Positions 18,787 to 27,133 of a stretch of 64,000 bases of DNA are shown one piece after another (within the stretch, counting starts at the first letter, position 1; the number at the start of each line of letters is the position of its first letter). The stretch spans positions 310,001 to 374,000 of the forward strand of contig NC_014934.1 in assembly GCF_000186265.1 (NCBI RefSeq), given 5' to 3'. The stretch comes from Cellulophaga algicola DSM 14237. Lineage in GTDB: Bacteria; Bacteroidota; Bacteroidia; Flavobacteriales; Flavobacteriaceae. A program made the position numbers and the translations under genes. The notes beneath the pieces were generated by a model. The model was not told the origin of the DNA. It worked only from the letters and a program-made list of their open reading frames with translations, and searched no databases.

Positions 18787-19878
18787 TTATAATTTTTCAT
18801 TTAAACCTTCTAAAACACTAAAATATGCAGGTTTTGGTTCTAAGTTTTCATCATAAATTGTTGGCCAATCTTTCATTTTAAAAAAACCACTAATCCAGCT
18901 ATCTCTATCTGTAAAATCCCAAAAAGTAATACCATATTGTTGCTTTTCAGGAACTATAGAACGGTACATTTTAATAAGGTTTTTATACTTTTCTGCTTGT
19001 TTATTTTTCATCTCATCGGTAAGCTCATCATACAATTGAATACCTCCACCTCTAGTATCATTATGTGTATTAAAAATAATATCAACTTCTGATAGATGAA
19101 TTTGCAAGCCTGTTTTTACTGCTTCTTTTAGCGCATGGGCAATAATATCGTCTGGAATATCCATTCGAGTATGCATTTGAAAACCTATTCCCGAAATCGG
19201 AACGTTTTGGCTTCTTAATTCCTTAATTAGTTTAAGTGTCGCATTAAGTTTTACCGTATCTCTTTCAATATTAAAATCGTTATAAAACAAAACGGCGTTA
19301 GGATCTGCCTCATGCGCATATGTAAATGCCTTGGCAATGTAATCTTTACCAATAGCATTATACCACATGGTTTTCCGAATGGCTCCTCCTGCAGATTCAA
19401 GCCCCTCATTTACTACATCCCATGCTGCTACTTTACCTTTGTAACGCCCCACATAGGTTTTAATATAATCTTCCATAAATTTAGACATCCATAAACTATC
19501 TTTAGATGCTTTTTCTTCTACCCATTTTGGTGTTGAACTATGCCAAATTAAATTGTGTCCAAATAGCCGTTGATTATTGGCTTTAGCATACTTAACAATA
19601 CTATCTACTCCACCCCAATAATATACACCTTCACTAGGCATAACCTTGTTCATCTTCATATCACTTGCTGATGTAATACTATTGAAATTGTTGATTTGTA
19701 AGGCTTGTAATTCTGAATCGCTTAATAATGTTTTAATTTTTATTGCGGTTCCTATAGGAAAGGCTGCATTATTTTTAAGGCTTGTTTTAATTGGTAATAC
19801 CTTCTTCCCGCAAGAAAAAAACAGTGAAAGCATTAGGCATGTGCACAAAGAGTAAAACAAGTGTTTTTTAGAAATCAT
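18787..19878 (-). CDS. GH10 endo-beta-1,4-xylanase lipoprotein
   Basis: A 363-residue GH10 enzyme with a lipobox (LSLFFSC, C23), so it is probably anchored on the cell surface or in the periplasm. Diagnostic motifs: GHNLIWHSSTP, acid/base E158 in WDVVNEGLES, nucleophile E264 in IHLSEVDI and WDFTDRDSW near the end. It is the first gene of the GH10-GH43-GH26-like operon and would make the oligosaccharides that GH43 trims. It differs clearly from the GH10 at 7182-8378, so the two are not recent duplicates. Confidence 0.94.
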   Translation of the reverse strand: MISKKHLFYSLCTCLMLSLFFSCGKKVLPIKTSLKNNAAFPIGTAIKIKTLLSDSELQALQINNFNSITSASDMKMNKVMPSEGVYYWGGVDSIVKYAKANNQRLFGHNLIWHSSTPKWVEEKASKDSLWMSKFMEDYIKTYVGRYKGKVAAWDVVNEGLESAGGAIRKTMWYNAIGKDYIAKAFTYAHEADPNAVLFYNDFNIERDTVKLNATLKLIKELRSQNVPISGIGFQMHTRMDIPDDIIAHALKEAVKTGLQIHLSEVDIIFNTHNDTRGGGIQLYDELTDEMKNKQAEKYKNLIKMYRSIVPEKQQYGITFWDFTDRDSWISGFFKMKDWPTIYDENLEPKPAYFSVLEGLNEKL

Positions 19879-20107
19879 TTTATTAGTTTCGGAAATTAAT
19901 TAAAGCACTAAAACTATTCAACTTTAGGAATTTCAACTAGCACTATTAGGTCAATACTTATAACTAATGTTGCTTATTTCTAATAAAACTTTGGTATTAA
20001 TTAAATTTTAAGAAAGATCTTTAAAATAAAGGTTTTTTCTTATCTATAGTATTATTGTATCCATCACTTTTTACGGTAAGATTCATTATATATTCTCAAG
20101 CATTACT

Positions 20108-20399
20108 CTATTTTACCTCCTCTACTCCTGCACCAGTACCCAATTCATAATCACAAACACTCGACATCATTAGAAGGTAGAGCTAAAGCCATATCGCTTT
20201 CTACAACTTCAATCGCATCAATTACAAATTCTCCTTATACTTTACTCATATCCAAAGCCAAATATGTAGAAGAAGAACTTGTAGCAGATATCCAAGAGTA
20301 CAGGACCTATTTAGGAGCAGTCGTATAACGAACAGCATATTGACCAACGTAAACACTTGGATTTGTAAGTTTTATTTGAAACCCTTTTTGTCGGGGTGA
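20108..20399 (-). pseudogene. Decayed C-terminus of a possible carbohydrate-binding protein
   Basis: Minus-strand translation gives KGFQIKLTNPSVYVGQYAVR, YTTAPK, stop, VLYSWISATSSSSTYLALDM, SKV, stop, GEFVIDAIEVVESDMA, then after a frame change CDYELGTGAGVEEVK and a TAG at 20108-20110. The beta-strand-like text with two internal stops and a frameshift marks a pseudogene. The style recalls C-terminal binding modules of secreted glycan-active proteins; the family is not certain. Its upstream end runs into the tandem array, which may have replaced the rest of the gene. Confidence 0.5.
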
Positions 20400-20402
20400 T
20401 AG

Positions 20403-21680
20403 TACTTTTAGAAGTCCTAACAAACACTCAGTGCAAATGAAAAAGTGAAAGCTTAGGCCTTCTCCTTTTTTGTTTCCAAATGCTTACACAAACAATAGCT
20501 GGATTTGCAGAATCCTAATAAACCCTCATTGCAAATACTAAAATGAAGGCTAATGCCTTCTCTTTTTTTGTGTCCAAACGCTTACACAAACAATAGCCGG
20601 ATTTGCAAAATCCTAATAAACCCTCAGTGCAAATATCAAAATGAAGGCTTAGGCCTTTTCTTTTTTTGTTTCCAAACGCTTACACAAACAATAGCTGGAT
20701 TTGCAGAATCCTAATAAACCCTCATTGCAAATACTAAAATGAAGGCTAATGCCTTCTCATTTTTTGTGTCCAAACGCTTACACAAACAATAGCTGGATTT
20801 GCAGAATCCTAATAAACCCTCATTGCAAATACTAAAATGAAGGCTAATGCCTTCTCATTTTTTGTGTCCAAACGCTTACACAAACAATAGCTGGATTTGC
20901 AGAATCCTAATAAACCCTTATTGAAAATAACAAAATGAAGGCTTAGGCCTTCTCTTTTTTTGTTTCCAAACGCTTACACAAACAATAGCTGGATTTGCAG
21001 AATCCTAAGAAACACTCATTGCAAATATCAAAATGAAGGCTTAGGCCTTCTCTTTTTTTGTTTCCAAACGCTTACACAAACAATAGCTGGATTTGCAGAA
21101 TCCTAAGAAACACTCATTGCAAATATCAAAATGAAGGCTTAGGCCTTCTCTTTTTTTTGATTCCAATCGTTTACAAAAACAATAGCTGGATTTGCAGAAT
21201 CCTAATAAACCCTCAGTGCAAATATCAAAATGAAGGCTTAGGCCTTTTCTTTTTTGTTTCCAAACGCTTACACAAACAATAGCTGGATTTGCAGAATCCT
21301 AATAAACCCTCAGTGCAAATGACAAAGTGAAGGCTATCGCCTTCTCACTTTTTTGATTCCAATCGTTTACAAAAACTACATCTGGATTTGCAGAATCCTA
21401 ATAAACCCTCAGTGCAAATATCAAAATGAAGGCTTAGGCCTTCTCTTTTTTTGTTTCCAAACGCTTACACAAACAATAGCTGGATTTGCAGAATCCTAAT
21501 AAACCCTCAGTGCAAATATCAAAATGAAGGCTATCGCCTTCTCACTTTTTTGATTCCAATCGTTTACAAAAACAATAGCTGGATTTGCAGAATCCTAATA
21601 AACCCTCAGTGCAAATGACAAAGTGAAGGCTATCGCCTTCTCACTTTTTTGATTCCAATCGTTTACAAAAACTATGTTTT
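20403..21680. repeat. Tandem array: 12 full 98-bp units plus a degraded unit
   Basis: The anchor GGATTTGC recurs at 20501, 20599, 20697, 20795, 20893, 20991, 21089, 21188, 21285, 21384, 21482 and 21581, so the period is 97-99 bp. A diverged unit precedes the first. Units 3 and 4 (20697, 20795) are identical. Each unit holds GGATT-TGCAG-AATCC, an ATTTGCA/TGCAAAT pair 20 nt apart, and a terminator-like hairpin GAAGGC-loop-GCCTTC followed by a T-run on the plus strand. The outer stem changes in step: ATG pairs with CAT in units 3 and 4, GTG with CAC in units 9 and 12. A linker dyad is GTTTCCAAAC in some units and GATTCCAATC in others. No protein is encoded and there are no unique spacers. Function unknown. 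Confidence 0.92.
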
Positions 21681-21694
21681 TGACACTTTTGTAA

Positions 21695-21730
21695 TCAAAA
21701 AAGTGAACCATTCACATGGTTCACTTTATC
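21695..21730 (-). terminator. Intrinsic terminator of tRNA-Pro
   Basis: Read on the minus strand, AAAGTGAACCAT and ATGGTTCACTTT form a 12-bp perfect stem around GTGA, followed by more T residues. It begins a few bases after the tRNA 3' end. Its outer sequence closely resembles the plus-strand hairpins of the neighbouring array. Confidence 0.85.
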
Positions 21731-21733
21731 GCT

Positions 21734-21810
21734 TGGTCGGGATGACAGGATTTGAACCTGCGACCACACGGCCCCCAGCCGTGTACGCTACCGGACTGCG
21801 CTACATCCCG
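21734..21810 (-). tRNA. tRNA-Pro (anticodon GGG)
   Basis: The minus strand gives a complete cloverleaf. The acceptor CGGGATG pairs with CATCCCG, followed by A73 and an encoded CCA at 21734-21736. The anticodon stem CACGG/CCGTG holds the loop CTGGGGG (anticodon GGG). The T arm is CAGG-TTCAAAT-CCTG. It decodes proline codons CCC and CCU. Confidence 0.95.
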
Positions 21811-21824
21811 AATTTAATACATAC

Positions 21825-21857
21825 CAAATATACAATTAAGGCGGTTAAATAGGCAAA
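21825..21857 (-). promoter_or_regulatory. Bacteroidota-type promoter of tRNA-Pro
   Basis: On the minus strand a -33 TTTG is followed after 21 nt by a perfect -7 box TATATTTG (TAnnTTTG), and the tRNA starts 14 nt further on. Both boxes and the spacing match the promoter described for Flavobacterium and Bacteroides. Confidence 0.75.
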
Positions 21858-21967
21858 TTTTATCGCGGCATTAATAAAAGTAAACCACTAACAATCAGTT
21901 TTTAAATACTATTTTAAAGGGGTGAATTAGCATATAAAAACTATCTTAGAAGCTTAAAGCATTTAAA

Positions 21968-22606
21968 GTGAAATTTTTACTGTTATTTATAGTGCCCTTT
22001 TATTGTTTAGCACAACCTAATGAATTTTTTAAGGATGAAGTAGCTGCAATTACTGAAAAATATGATTCTATATGGGATTCCTCCAAGGAAACCATCATAT
22101 TTACAGGTAGTTCAAGTGTACGCATGTGGAAATCATTAGAACGCAATTTTCCAGAACATCAAATACTAAATACAGGTTTTGGAGGATCACAAACTATTGA
22201 TTTATTAGGCTATACGGAAGAGCTTATTTTAATGTATCAACCTAAAAAAGTATTCATTTACGAGGGAGACAACGATATATCGTCTAAAAAAAAACATAAA
22301 GAAATACTCCGTAATTTTTCAAAAATCATTAAACAAATAAAAAAGAATGACAGTACTACAAAGGTGGTTATCATCTCTCCGAAACCAAGTATTTCTCGTT
22401 GGAAATTAAAAGGTAAATACAGAAAATTAAATAGAAAATTAAGGCGATTTTGCGATGAAAATGAGAATTTAGAGTTCGCAAACGTATGGGATATCATGCT
22501 CCACAGAAAAAAAATAAAGTCAGATCTTTTTATAAGTGATGGCTTACACATGAATGAAAAAGGATACCAACTCTGGCATTCTATTATTAAAAAATATATA
22601 GATTAA
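21968..22606 (+). CDS. Secreted SGNH/GDSL-family hydrolase
   Basis: A 212-residue protein starting with GTG at 21968; this start gives a good signal peptide (KFLLLFIVPFYCLAQ), and no ATG precedes the SGNH core. SGNH blocks are ordered correctly: block I FTGSSSVRMW with the nucleophile serine, the glycine in NTGFGGSQT, block III in YEGDNDIS, and block V DGLHMNEKGY with the Asp and His. Such enzymes are esterases, often removing acetyl groups from glycans. It opens a three-gene operon with GH20 hexosaminidase (19 bp) and a lactonase, which suggests deacetylation of amino-sugar glycans. Confidence 0.85.
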   Translation: MKFLLLFIVPFYCLAQPNEFFKDEVAAITEKYDSIWDSSKETIIFTGSSSVRMWKSLERNFPEHQILNTGFGGSQTIDLLGYTEELILMYQPKKVFIYEGDNDISSKKKHKEILRNFSKIIKQIKKNDSTTKVVIISPKPSISRWKLKGKYRKLNRKLRRFCDENENLEFANVWDIMLHRKKIKSDLFISDGLHMNEKGYQLWHSIIKKYID

Positions 22607-22625
22607 CAACGTAAATTAACCACTT

Positions 22626-24242
22626 ATGAAAAAAAAGATACTCGCAATAAAAATAGCCTTGTTTGCACTGGCAATTATCTCACTTTCTTGTGCTGAAAAA
22701 AAGAAAAAAATCAACCTTGTATTTCCTGAAACAAATTTAGCTTCCGAAAATATAATTCCGAAACCCTCTAAAATTATAGCTACAAATTCGGCTTTTGGCT
22801 TGGATAAAAACACGGTAATCTATACCTCACAAGCTTCTAATGAATTTGAAGCAGTAGGGCAATTCTTATCTGACAAGATTGAAGAACTTACGGCATTAAA
22901 GATTCCTGTAAATTCTACGGAGCTAGAAACTGTAGATCGGGTTATTTACATCAACCAATCAGACAGTCTTGATTTACAGGTAAAAGAATCTTATCAGTTA
23001 TATATCTCTAAAGATTCTATCATCATTAATTCTATGACTGCAGAAGGCGCTTTTAGAGGTGTCCAAACACTTAGACAGATAATCCCAGAAAAGAGTAATG
23101 ATACCATCACGGATCACGCTATGTGGTTAGTTCCTTCAGGCAAAATCATAGATAGTCCTAATTTTGAATATAGAGGAGCTATGTTAGATGTTGCTAGACA
23201 CTTTTTTAGTGTTTCTGAAATAAAAAAATATATTGATCTACTGGCTTACTACAAAATTAATCAATTACACCTGCACCTTACAGATGATCAAGGTTGGCGC
23301 ATTGAAATAAAATCATGGCCAAAACTTACCTCGGTTTCGGGTAATACAGAAGTTGGTGGTGGTAAAGGCGGTTTTTACACGCAAGAAGAGTATAGTGAAA
23401 TTGTTGCGTATGCTACTGAACATCATATGACCATTATTCCTGAAGTAGATATGCCAGGGCATACCAATGCTGCTTCTGTTGCATATCCAATTCTTAACGG
23501 AAATGGTAAAACCCTAAAACCTTATACGGGTACTCATGTGGGCTTTAGTACATTTGATGCCCACAAGGATACCGTTTATGCTTTTATTGATGATGTAGTT
23601 AGAGAAATAGCAGCACTTACTCCTGGACCTTATTTTCATATAGGAGGAGATGAAAGTCATGTAACAAAAAAGAAAGATTATATCCTTTTTGTAAATCGTG
23701 TAGAAAAAATTGTTCAAAAACATGGCAAGCAAATGATTGGCTGGGATGAAATTATGCAAGCGGATGTAGATAGCAGCAGTATTGCACAACATTGGAACAC
23801 GAAAAAAAATGCAACGGATGCAGCAGCAAGAGGATCAAAAATAATTATGTCTCCCGCTACGAGAGCTTATCTGGATATGAAATATGATGACGCCTCTATT
23901 CATGGCTTAGATTGGGCAGCACTTATTCCTGTAGATACCGCTTACAATTGGTCTCCTACCACCTACATTAAAGAGCTAAAAAAAGAAGATATCTTAGGAA
24001 TAGAAGCACCACTTTGGTCTGAAACAATAGCAAACATGGCTGAACTTGAATACTTGGCATTCCCAAGAATGATAGGATACGCAGAACTTGGTTGGTCTAC
24101 CGATGAAAATAGAAATTGGGAAGATTTTAAAATAAGATTAGCGAACCAAACACCCTACTTAAACAGAATGAATGTAAACTACTACCCTTCTGAATTAATA
24201 GATTGGAAAAAGGATACTACAAACGATACACTTAAAAATTAG
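22626..24242 (+). CDS. GH20 beta-N-acetylhexosaminidase lipoprotein
   Basis: A 538-residue lipoprotein (lipobox IISLSC, C22). After an N-terminal GH20b-type alpha/beta domain (about 45-165), a TIM barrel holds the GH20 signatures HLHLTDDQGWRIEIKSWP, IIPEVDMPGHTNAA and IGGDESH. The catalytic pair is D342-E343: Asp orients the substrate acetamido group and Glu is the acid/base. It removes terminal GlcNAc or GalNAc from glycans or chitin oligomers in the periplasm or at the surface. It lies between the SGNH hydrolase and a lactonase in one operon. Confidence 0.94.
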   Translation: MKKKILAIKIALFALAIISLSCAEKKKKINLVFPETNLASENIIPKPSKIIATNSAFGLDKNTVIYTSQASNEFEAVGQFLSDKIEELTALKIPVNSTELETVDRVIYINQSDSLDLQVKESYQLYISKDSIIINSMTAEGAFRGVQTLRQIIPEKSNDTITDHAMWLVPSGKIIDSPNFEYRGAMLDVARHFFSVSEIKKYIDLLAYYKINQLHLHLTDDQGWRIEIKSWPKLTSVSGNTEVGGGKGGFYTQEEYSEIVAYATEHHMTIIPEVDMPGHTNAASVAYPILNGNGKTLKPYTGTHVGFSTFDAHKDTVYAFIDDVVREIAALTPGPYFHIGGDESHVTKKKDYILFVNRVEKIVQKHGKQMIGWDEIMQADVDSSSIAQHWNTKKNATDAAARGSKIIMSPATRAYLDMKYDDASIHGLDWAALIPVDTAYNWSPTTYIKELKKEDILGIEAPLWSETIANMAELEYLAFPRMIGYAELGWSTDENRNWEDFKIRLANQTPYLNRMNVNYYPSELIDWKKDTTNDTLKN

Positions 24243-24269
24243 ACGAGCTCTAAAAAAGACCCCTACGCA

Positions 24270-25400
24270 ATGAAATATTACACAATTTTTTTAGTCCTTA
24301 TTATGCTTGCAAGCTGTAAACCTGAGCCAAAGAATGTTGAAGAAGCTTCTGATAACAATAATGAAGTACCCGTTACTTCTTTTTATGTAGGTACCTATAC
24401 AAATAAAGAAAGTAAAGGAATTTATAGCTACAGCCTTACGACTGAAGGAAAAATGAACAAAATTGGATTAGCTGCAGAAGCAACAAACCCATCCTATTTA
24501 GCACTAAGCCCTAATAAAAAATACCTATTAGCGGTGAACGAAGAAAATCAAGACAATAATGGTTTTGTAAGTGCTTATGAGATTAAAAATGATAGCTTAC
24601 TATTTAAAAATAAGGTATTGTCTGGTGGTGCACATCCTTGCCACATCAGTATAAATAAAGACAACTACTTGGTAGTTTCTAATTATACAGGAGGTTCTGT
24701 TGGCTTATTACAACTAAACTTAGAAGGATACGTATCAGATGTACTAGATCTACAGCAACATACAGGAAAAGGTACTACAAAAAGACAAGAAGCCCCACAT
24801 GCACATTCTTCTTGGTTTGATAATGATACTTTTATATCGGCAGATCTAGGAACAAATGAGCTTTGGTTTTCTAAAATTGACACTTTAAATAATAAACTAG
24901 AAGCAATTAAACCTTACAAATTGGCTATGGAAGAAGGTGCTGGTCCAAGACACTTGACTGTACACCCAAGTAAAAATTACAGCTATGTTTTTAATGAGCT
25001 AGACAATACAATTACTAGTCTTTTAAAGTCTGGGAATGGCACTTATGAAAAAGTGCAAACTATTTCTACTATTCCTGAAGGTTTTACAGGCGCAACAAAA
25101 GGCGCTGATATACATATTTCTGATGATGGAAAATTTGTATACGCCTCTAACCGAGGTCACGACAGTATTGCCATTTTTAGTGTAAATGAAAGTGATGGTC
25201 GTTTAAATTTAGTAGGATACGAATCTTGCCATGGAGAGAATCCAAGAAATTTTTCGTTATCACCAGATAACAATTTTCTAATCGTTGCTAATCAGGATAC
25301 TAATAATTTGGTATCGTTTAAAAGAAATTCTCAAACAGGCCTATTAACTTTCGTAGCAGAAATAGAAGCTCCTACTCCTGTTTGTATTCTTTTTAACTAA
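24270..25400 (+). CDS. Lactonase family (YbhE-type) seven-bladed propeller lipoprotein
   Basis: A 376-residue lipoprotein (lipobox IMLASC). The mature part has repeated propeller motifs: YVGTYTNKESKGIYSYSL at the start, NPSYLALSPNKKYLLAVNE, GGAHPCHISINKDNYLVVSN, GAGPRHLTVHPSKNYSYVFN and FVYASNRGHDSIAIF. These match the lactonase/6-phosphogluconolactonase YbhE family. Being exported, it probably acts on a free sugar lactone rather than 6-phosphogluconolactone. It is last in the SGNH-GH20 operon and ends 19 bp before the convergent response regulator. Confidence 0.9.
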   Translation: MKYYTIFLVLIMLASCKPEPKNVEEASDNNNEVPVTSFYVGTYTNKESKGIYSYSLTTEGKMNKIGLAAEATNPSYLALSPNKKYLLAVNEENQDNNGFVSAYEIKNDSLLFKNKVLSGGAHPCHISINKDNYLVVSNYTGGSVGLLQLNLEGYVSDVLDLQQHTGKGTTKRQEAPHAHSSWFDNDTFISADLGTNELWFSKIDTLNNKLEAIKPYKLAMEEGAGPRHLTVHPSKNYSYVFNELDNTITSLLKSGNGTYEKVQTISTIPEGFTGATKGADIHISDDGKFVYASNRGHDSIAIFSVNESDGRLNLVGYESCHGENPRNFSLSPDNNFLIVANQDTNNLVSFKRNSQTGLLTFVAEIEAPTPVCILFN

Positions 25401-25419
25401 GTCCCTAAACAGTCGTGAT

Positions 25420-25812
25420 TTATAACTTATTTATTGTTGAAAATATGTTTTGAATTTTTTCATAATTTAATGGTTTTTCTAAATATCCGATGACATTTTC
25501 ATAATTTGATGCAACTTCTTTATCCTTAGGCCTACCTGAAGATGTTAGCATTACTATAGGAATATCTGAATATAAAGATTTAACAGCTTTAGAATCTAAA
25601 AACTCAAACCCATCCATTACAGGCATATTAACATCTAGAAAAATTAAATTTGGTTGGTTAGCAGAAAGGTATTCTATTGCTAGTTCACCATTTAACACAG
25701 CATCCACATTTTCAAAACCTAAATTTTTCAGTTTTGTAGTTGTAATGTAATTGGTAATCTCATCATCCTCCACTAGTAATATTCTGAAAACGCTGTTTGA
25801 TTGATTGTTCAT
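25420..25812 (-). CDS. Single-domain response regulator
   Basis: A 130-residue receiver domain with nothing attached. Acidic residues are E15/D16/D17 (VEDDE), the phosphorylated D60 is in LIFLDVNMPVMDG, and the conserved Thr/Ser and Lys are in VMLTSSG and YLEKPLN. Without an output domain it must act by protein contact or phosphotransfer. Its ATG shares a base with the TAA of the histidine kinase (TAATG), so the pair is translationally coupled and is likely a cognate couple. Confidence 0.93.
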   Translation of the reverse strand: MNNQSNSVFRILLVEDDEITNYITTTKLKNLGFENVDAVLNGELAIEYLSANQPNLIFLDVNMPVMDGFEFLDSKAVKSLYSDIPIVMLTSSGRPKDKEVASNYENVIGYLEKPLNYEKIQNIFSTINKL

Positions 25813-26903
25813 TAAAATATAATTTTAAATTCGGTTCCTTTATTTAATTCACTTTTCACACTAATTTCTCCTCCATTATTGGTAATCATAGAATGCGTCA
25901 CATAAAGCCCTACTCCTAAACCTTCTACGTGAGTATGCATTCTTTTAAACAGTCCGAATATTTTTTCTGGAGGGGTAGTTTTATCAAACCCAAGTCCATT
26001 GTCTTTAACGGTTAAAACTAGTTTACCTTGAACTAAACTTGTCTTAATAAAAATAACAGATTTTCTATTTGGATTTCTATATTTAATAGCATTAGAGATC
26101 AAATTTTGCAAGATACTTTCCATTTGTTTCAAATTATAATCAATGGTAGGAGCATGTACAAAATCTTCTTTTATGATAGTTCTAGTCTGCACTATTTCTT
26201 CAATATGAATACTCTTTACTTTACTTACAATAGCAGAGAAATTAATAATTTCAATTTTATCATCTAAAGTTGTCTTTAAAGCAATTACGGAGTTTAAAGC
26301 TCTTAACTTATCGCACATTTGCTTTGCTACTTGTTGCACTTTCTCAAAGACAGGCATCCCTTTCTCAGAAATTGAATTATCACTTTGTAACATGTCTAAT
26401 AAACTATGAATATTAGTCAGCGGTGATCTTAAATCGTGTGCCGCTACATATGAAAACTCTTCTAATTCTTGATTTTTGCGCTTCAGATTATCGTTTACGG
26501 TTTGTAAATTTATTTTTGCAGCCTTTAGCTGATCAATAGTATTGGTTAAACTCGTGACATCCAGAGTACTCATACCTAAATAATCACCGATTTTAAATGC
26601 TTTGATCATGAATTTAAGTACGCCGTTATCGGTATGAAAAGAAACTTCATCAAAACCAATAGACTTACCTGTTACCAAGACATTTTTATATAATTGATAC
26701 CTCTCATTCTCTTTTAAATAAGGAAAAAAATCTAATAAATTTCTTCCAATAAAATCTTCTCTTTTAATTTTAATGGTATTTAGAGCAGCTTGATTAATAT
26801 CGACAAAATTTAAATCTTTATTCAGAATAACGAAGGGTGAGTATGCCATATTGAAAAAGGCTCCTCTTAGCTCCTTATCGTATTCCCCATCTATTTTTGC
26901 CAT
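25812..26903 (-). CDS. PAS-domain sensor histidine kinase
   Basis: A 363-residue protein: a PAS domain at about 15-120, a short coiled coil at about 125-150, a HisKA domain with H156 in YVAAHDLRSPLTN, and a HATPase with N box LISNAIKYRN, G1 KDNGLGFD and G2 GLGVGLYVTHSM. No transmembrane segment is present, so it senses an internal signal through PAS. It should phosphorylate the coupled receiver protein at 25420-25812. The signal is unknown. Confidence 0.93.
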   Translation of the reverse strand: MAKIDGEYDKELRGAFFNMAYSPFVILNKDLNFVDINQAALNTIKIKREDFIGRNLLDFFPYLKENERYQLYKNVLVTGKSIGFDEVSFHTDNGVLKFMIKAFKIGDYLGMSTLDVTSLTNTIDQLKAAKINLQTVNDNLKRKNQELEEFSYVAAHDLRSPLTNIHSLLDMLQSDNSISEKGMPVFEKVQQVAKQMCDKLRALNSVIALKTTLDDKIEIINFSAIVSKVKSIHIEEIVQTRTIIKEDFVHAPTIDYNLKQMESILQNLISNAIKYRNPNRKSVIFIKTSLVQGKLVLTVKDNGLGFDKTTPPEKIFGLFKRMHTHVEGLGVGLYVTHSMITNNGGEISVKSELNKGTEFKIIF

Positions 26904-27061
26904 AATATTGTTTTTTTGGTTTAGAGTAAATCATTTCTATGCCACAAAATTGATGTTTTAAATGGAAAACTAAGAGGAAGAATCTTTAGCTGTAATTAAG
27001 CTATAGACGAATACCCACAAACTGTAGGTGAAAGACAGGTAGCCCTATGTTTTTAAAAGAA

Positions 27062-27105
27062 AAAGAGGCAAAAAAATATGAATTTTCATATTTTTTTGCC
27101 TCTTT
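27062..27105. terminator. Strong bidirectional intrinsic terminator
   Basis: A perfect 20-bp stem begins AAAGAGGC and ends GCCTCTTT around a 4-nt loop, with A and T tracts inside and T residues after it on the minus strand. It ends the ruvX-def-DUF5606 transcript and insulates the kinase gene. Confidence 0.85.
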
Positions 27106-27133
27106 CAAGCAATTGATACTAAGGATATTAAAT

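Noticed and set aside
21058-21282. 74-codon plus-strand open frame
   Set aside because: It lies wholly inside the tandem array and merely reflects repeated sequence.
20403-21680. CRISPR array
   Set aside because: Units are continuous 98-bp tandem copies; there are no unique spacers between short repeats and no cas genes nearby.
20403-21680. Integron attC cassette array
   Set aside because: Units are too alike, carry no gene cassettes, and no integrase gene or clear attC core sites are seen.
21649-21852. 67-codon plus-strand open frame
   Set aside because: It reads antisense through the tRNA-Pro gene and its terminator.
24270-25400. Cytoplasmic 6-phosphogluconolactonase (pgl)
   Set aside because: The protein has a lipobox and is exported, so a role in the pentose phosphate pathway is unlikely.
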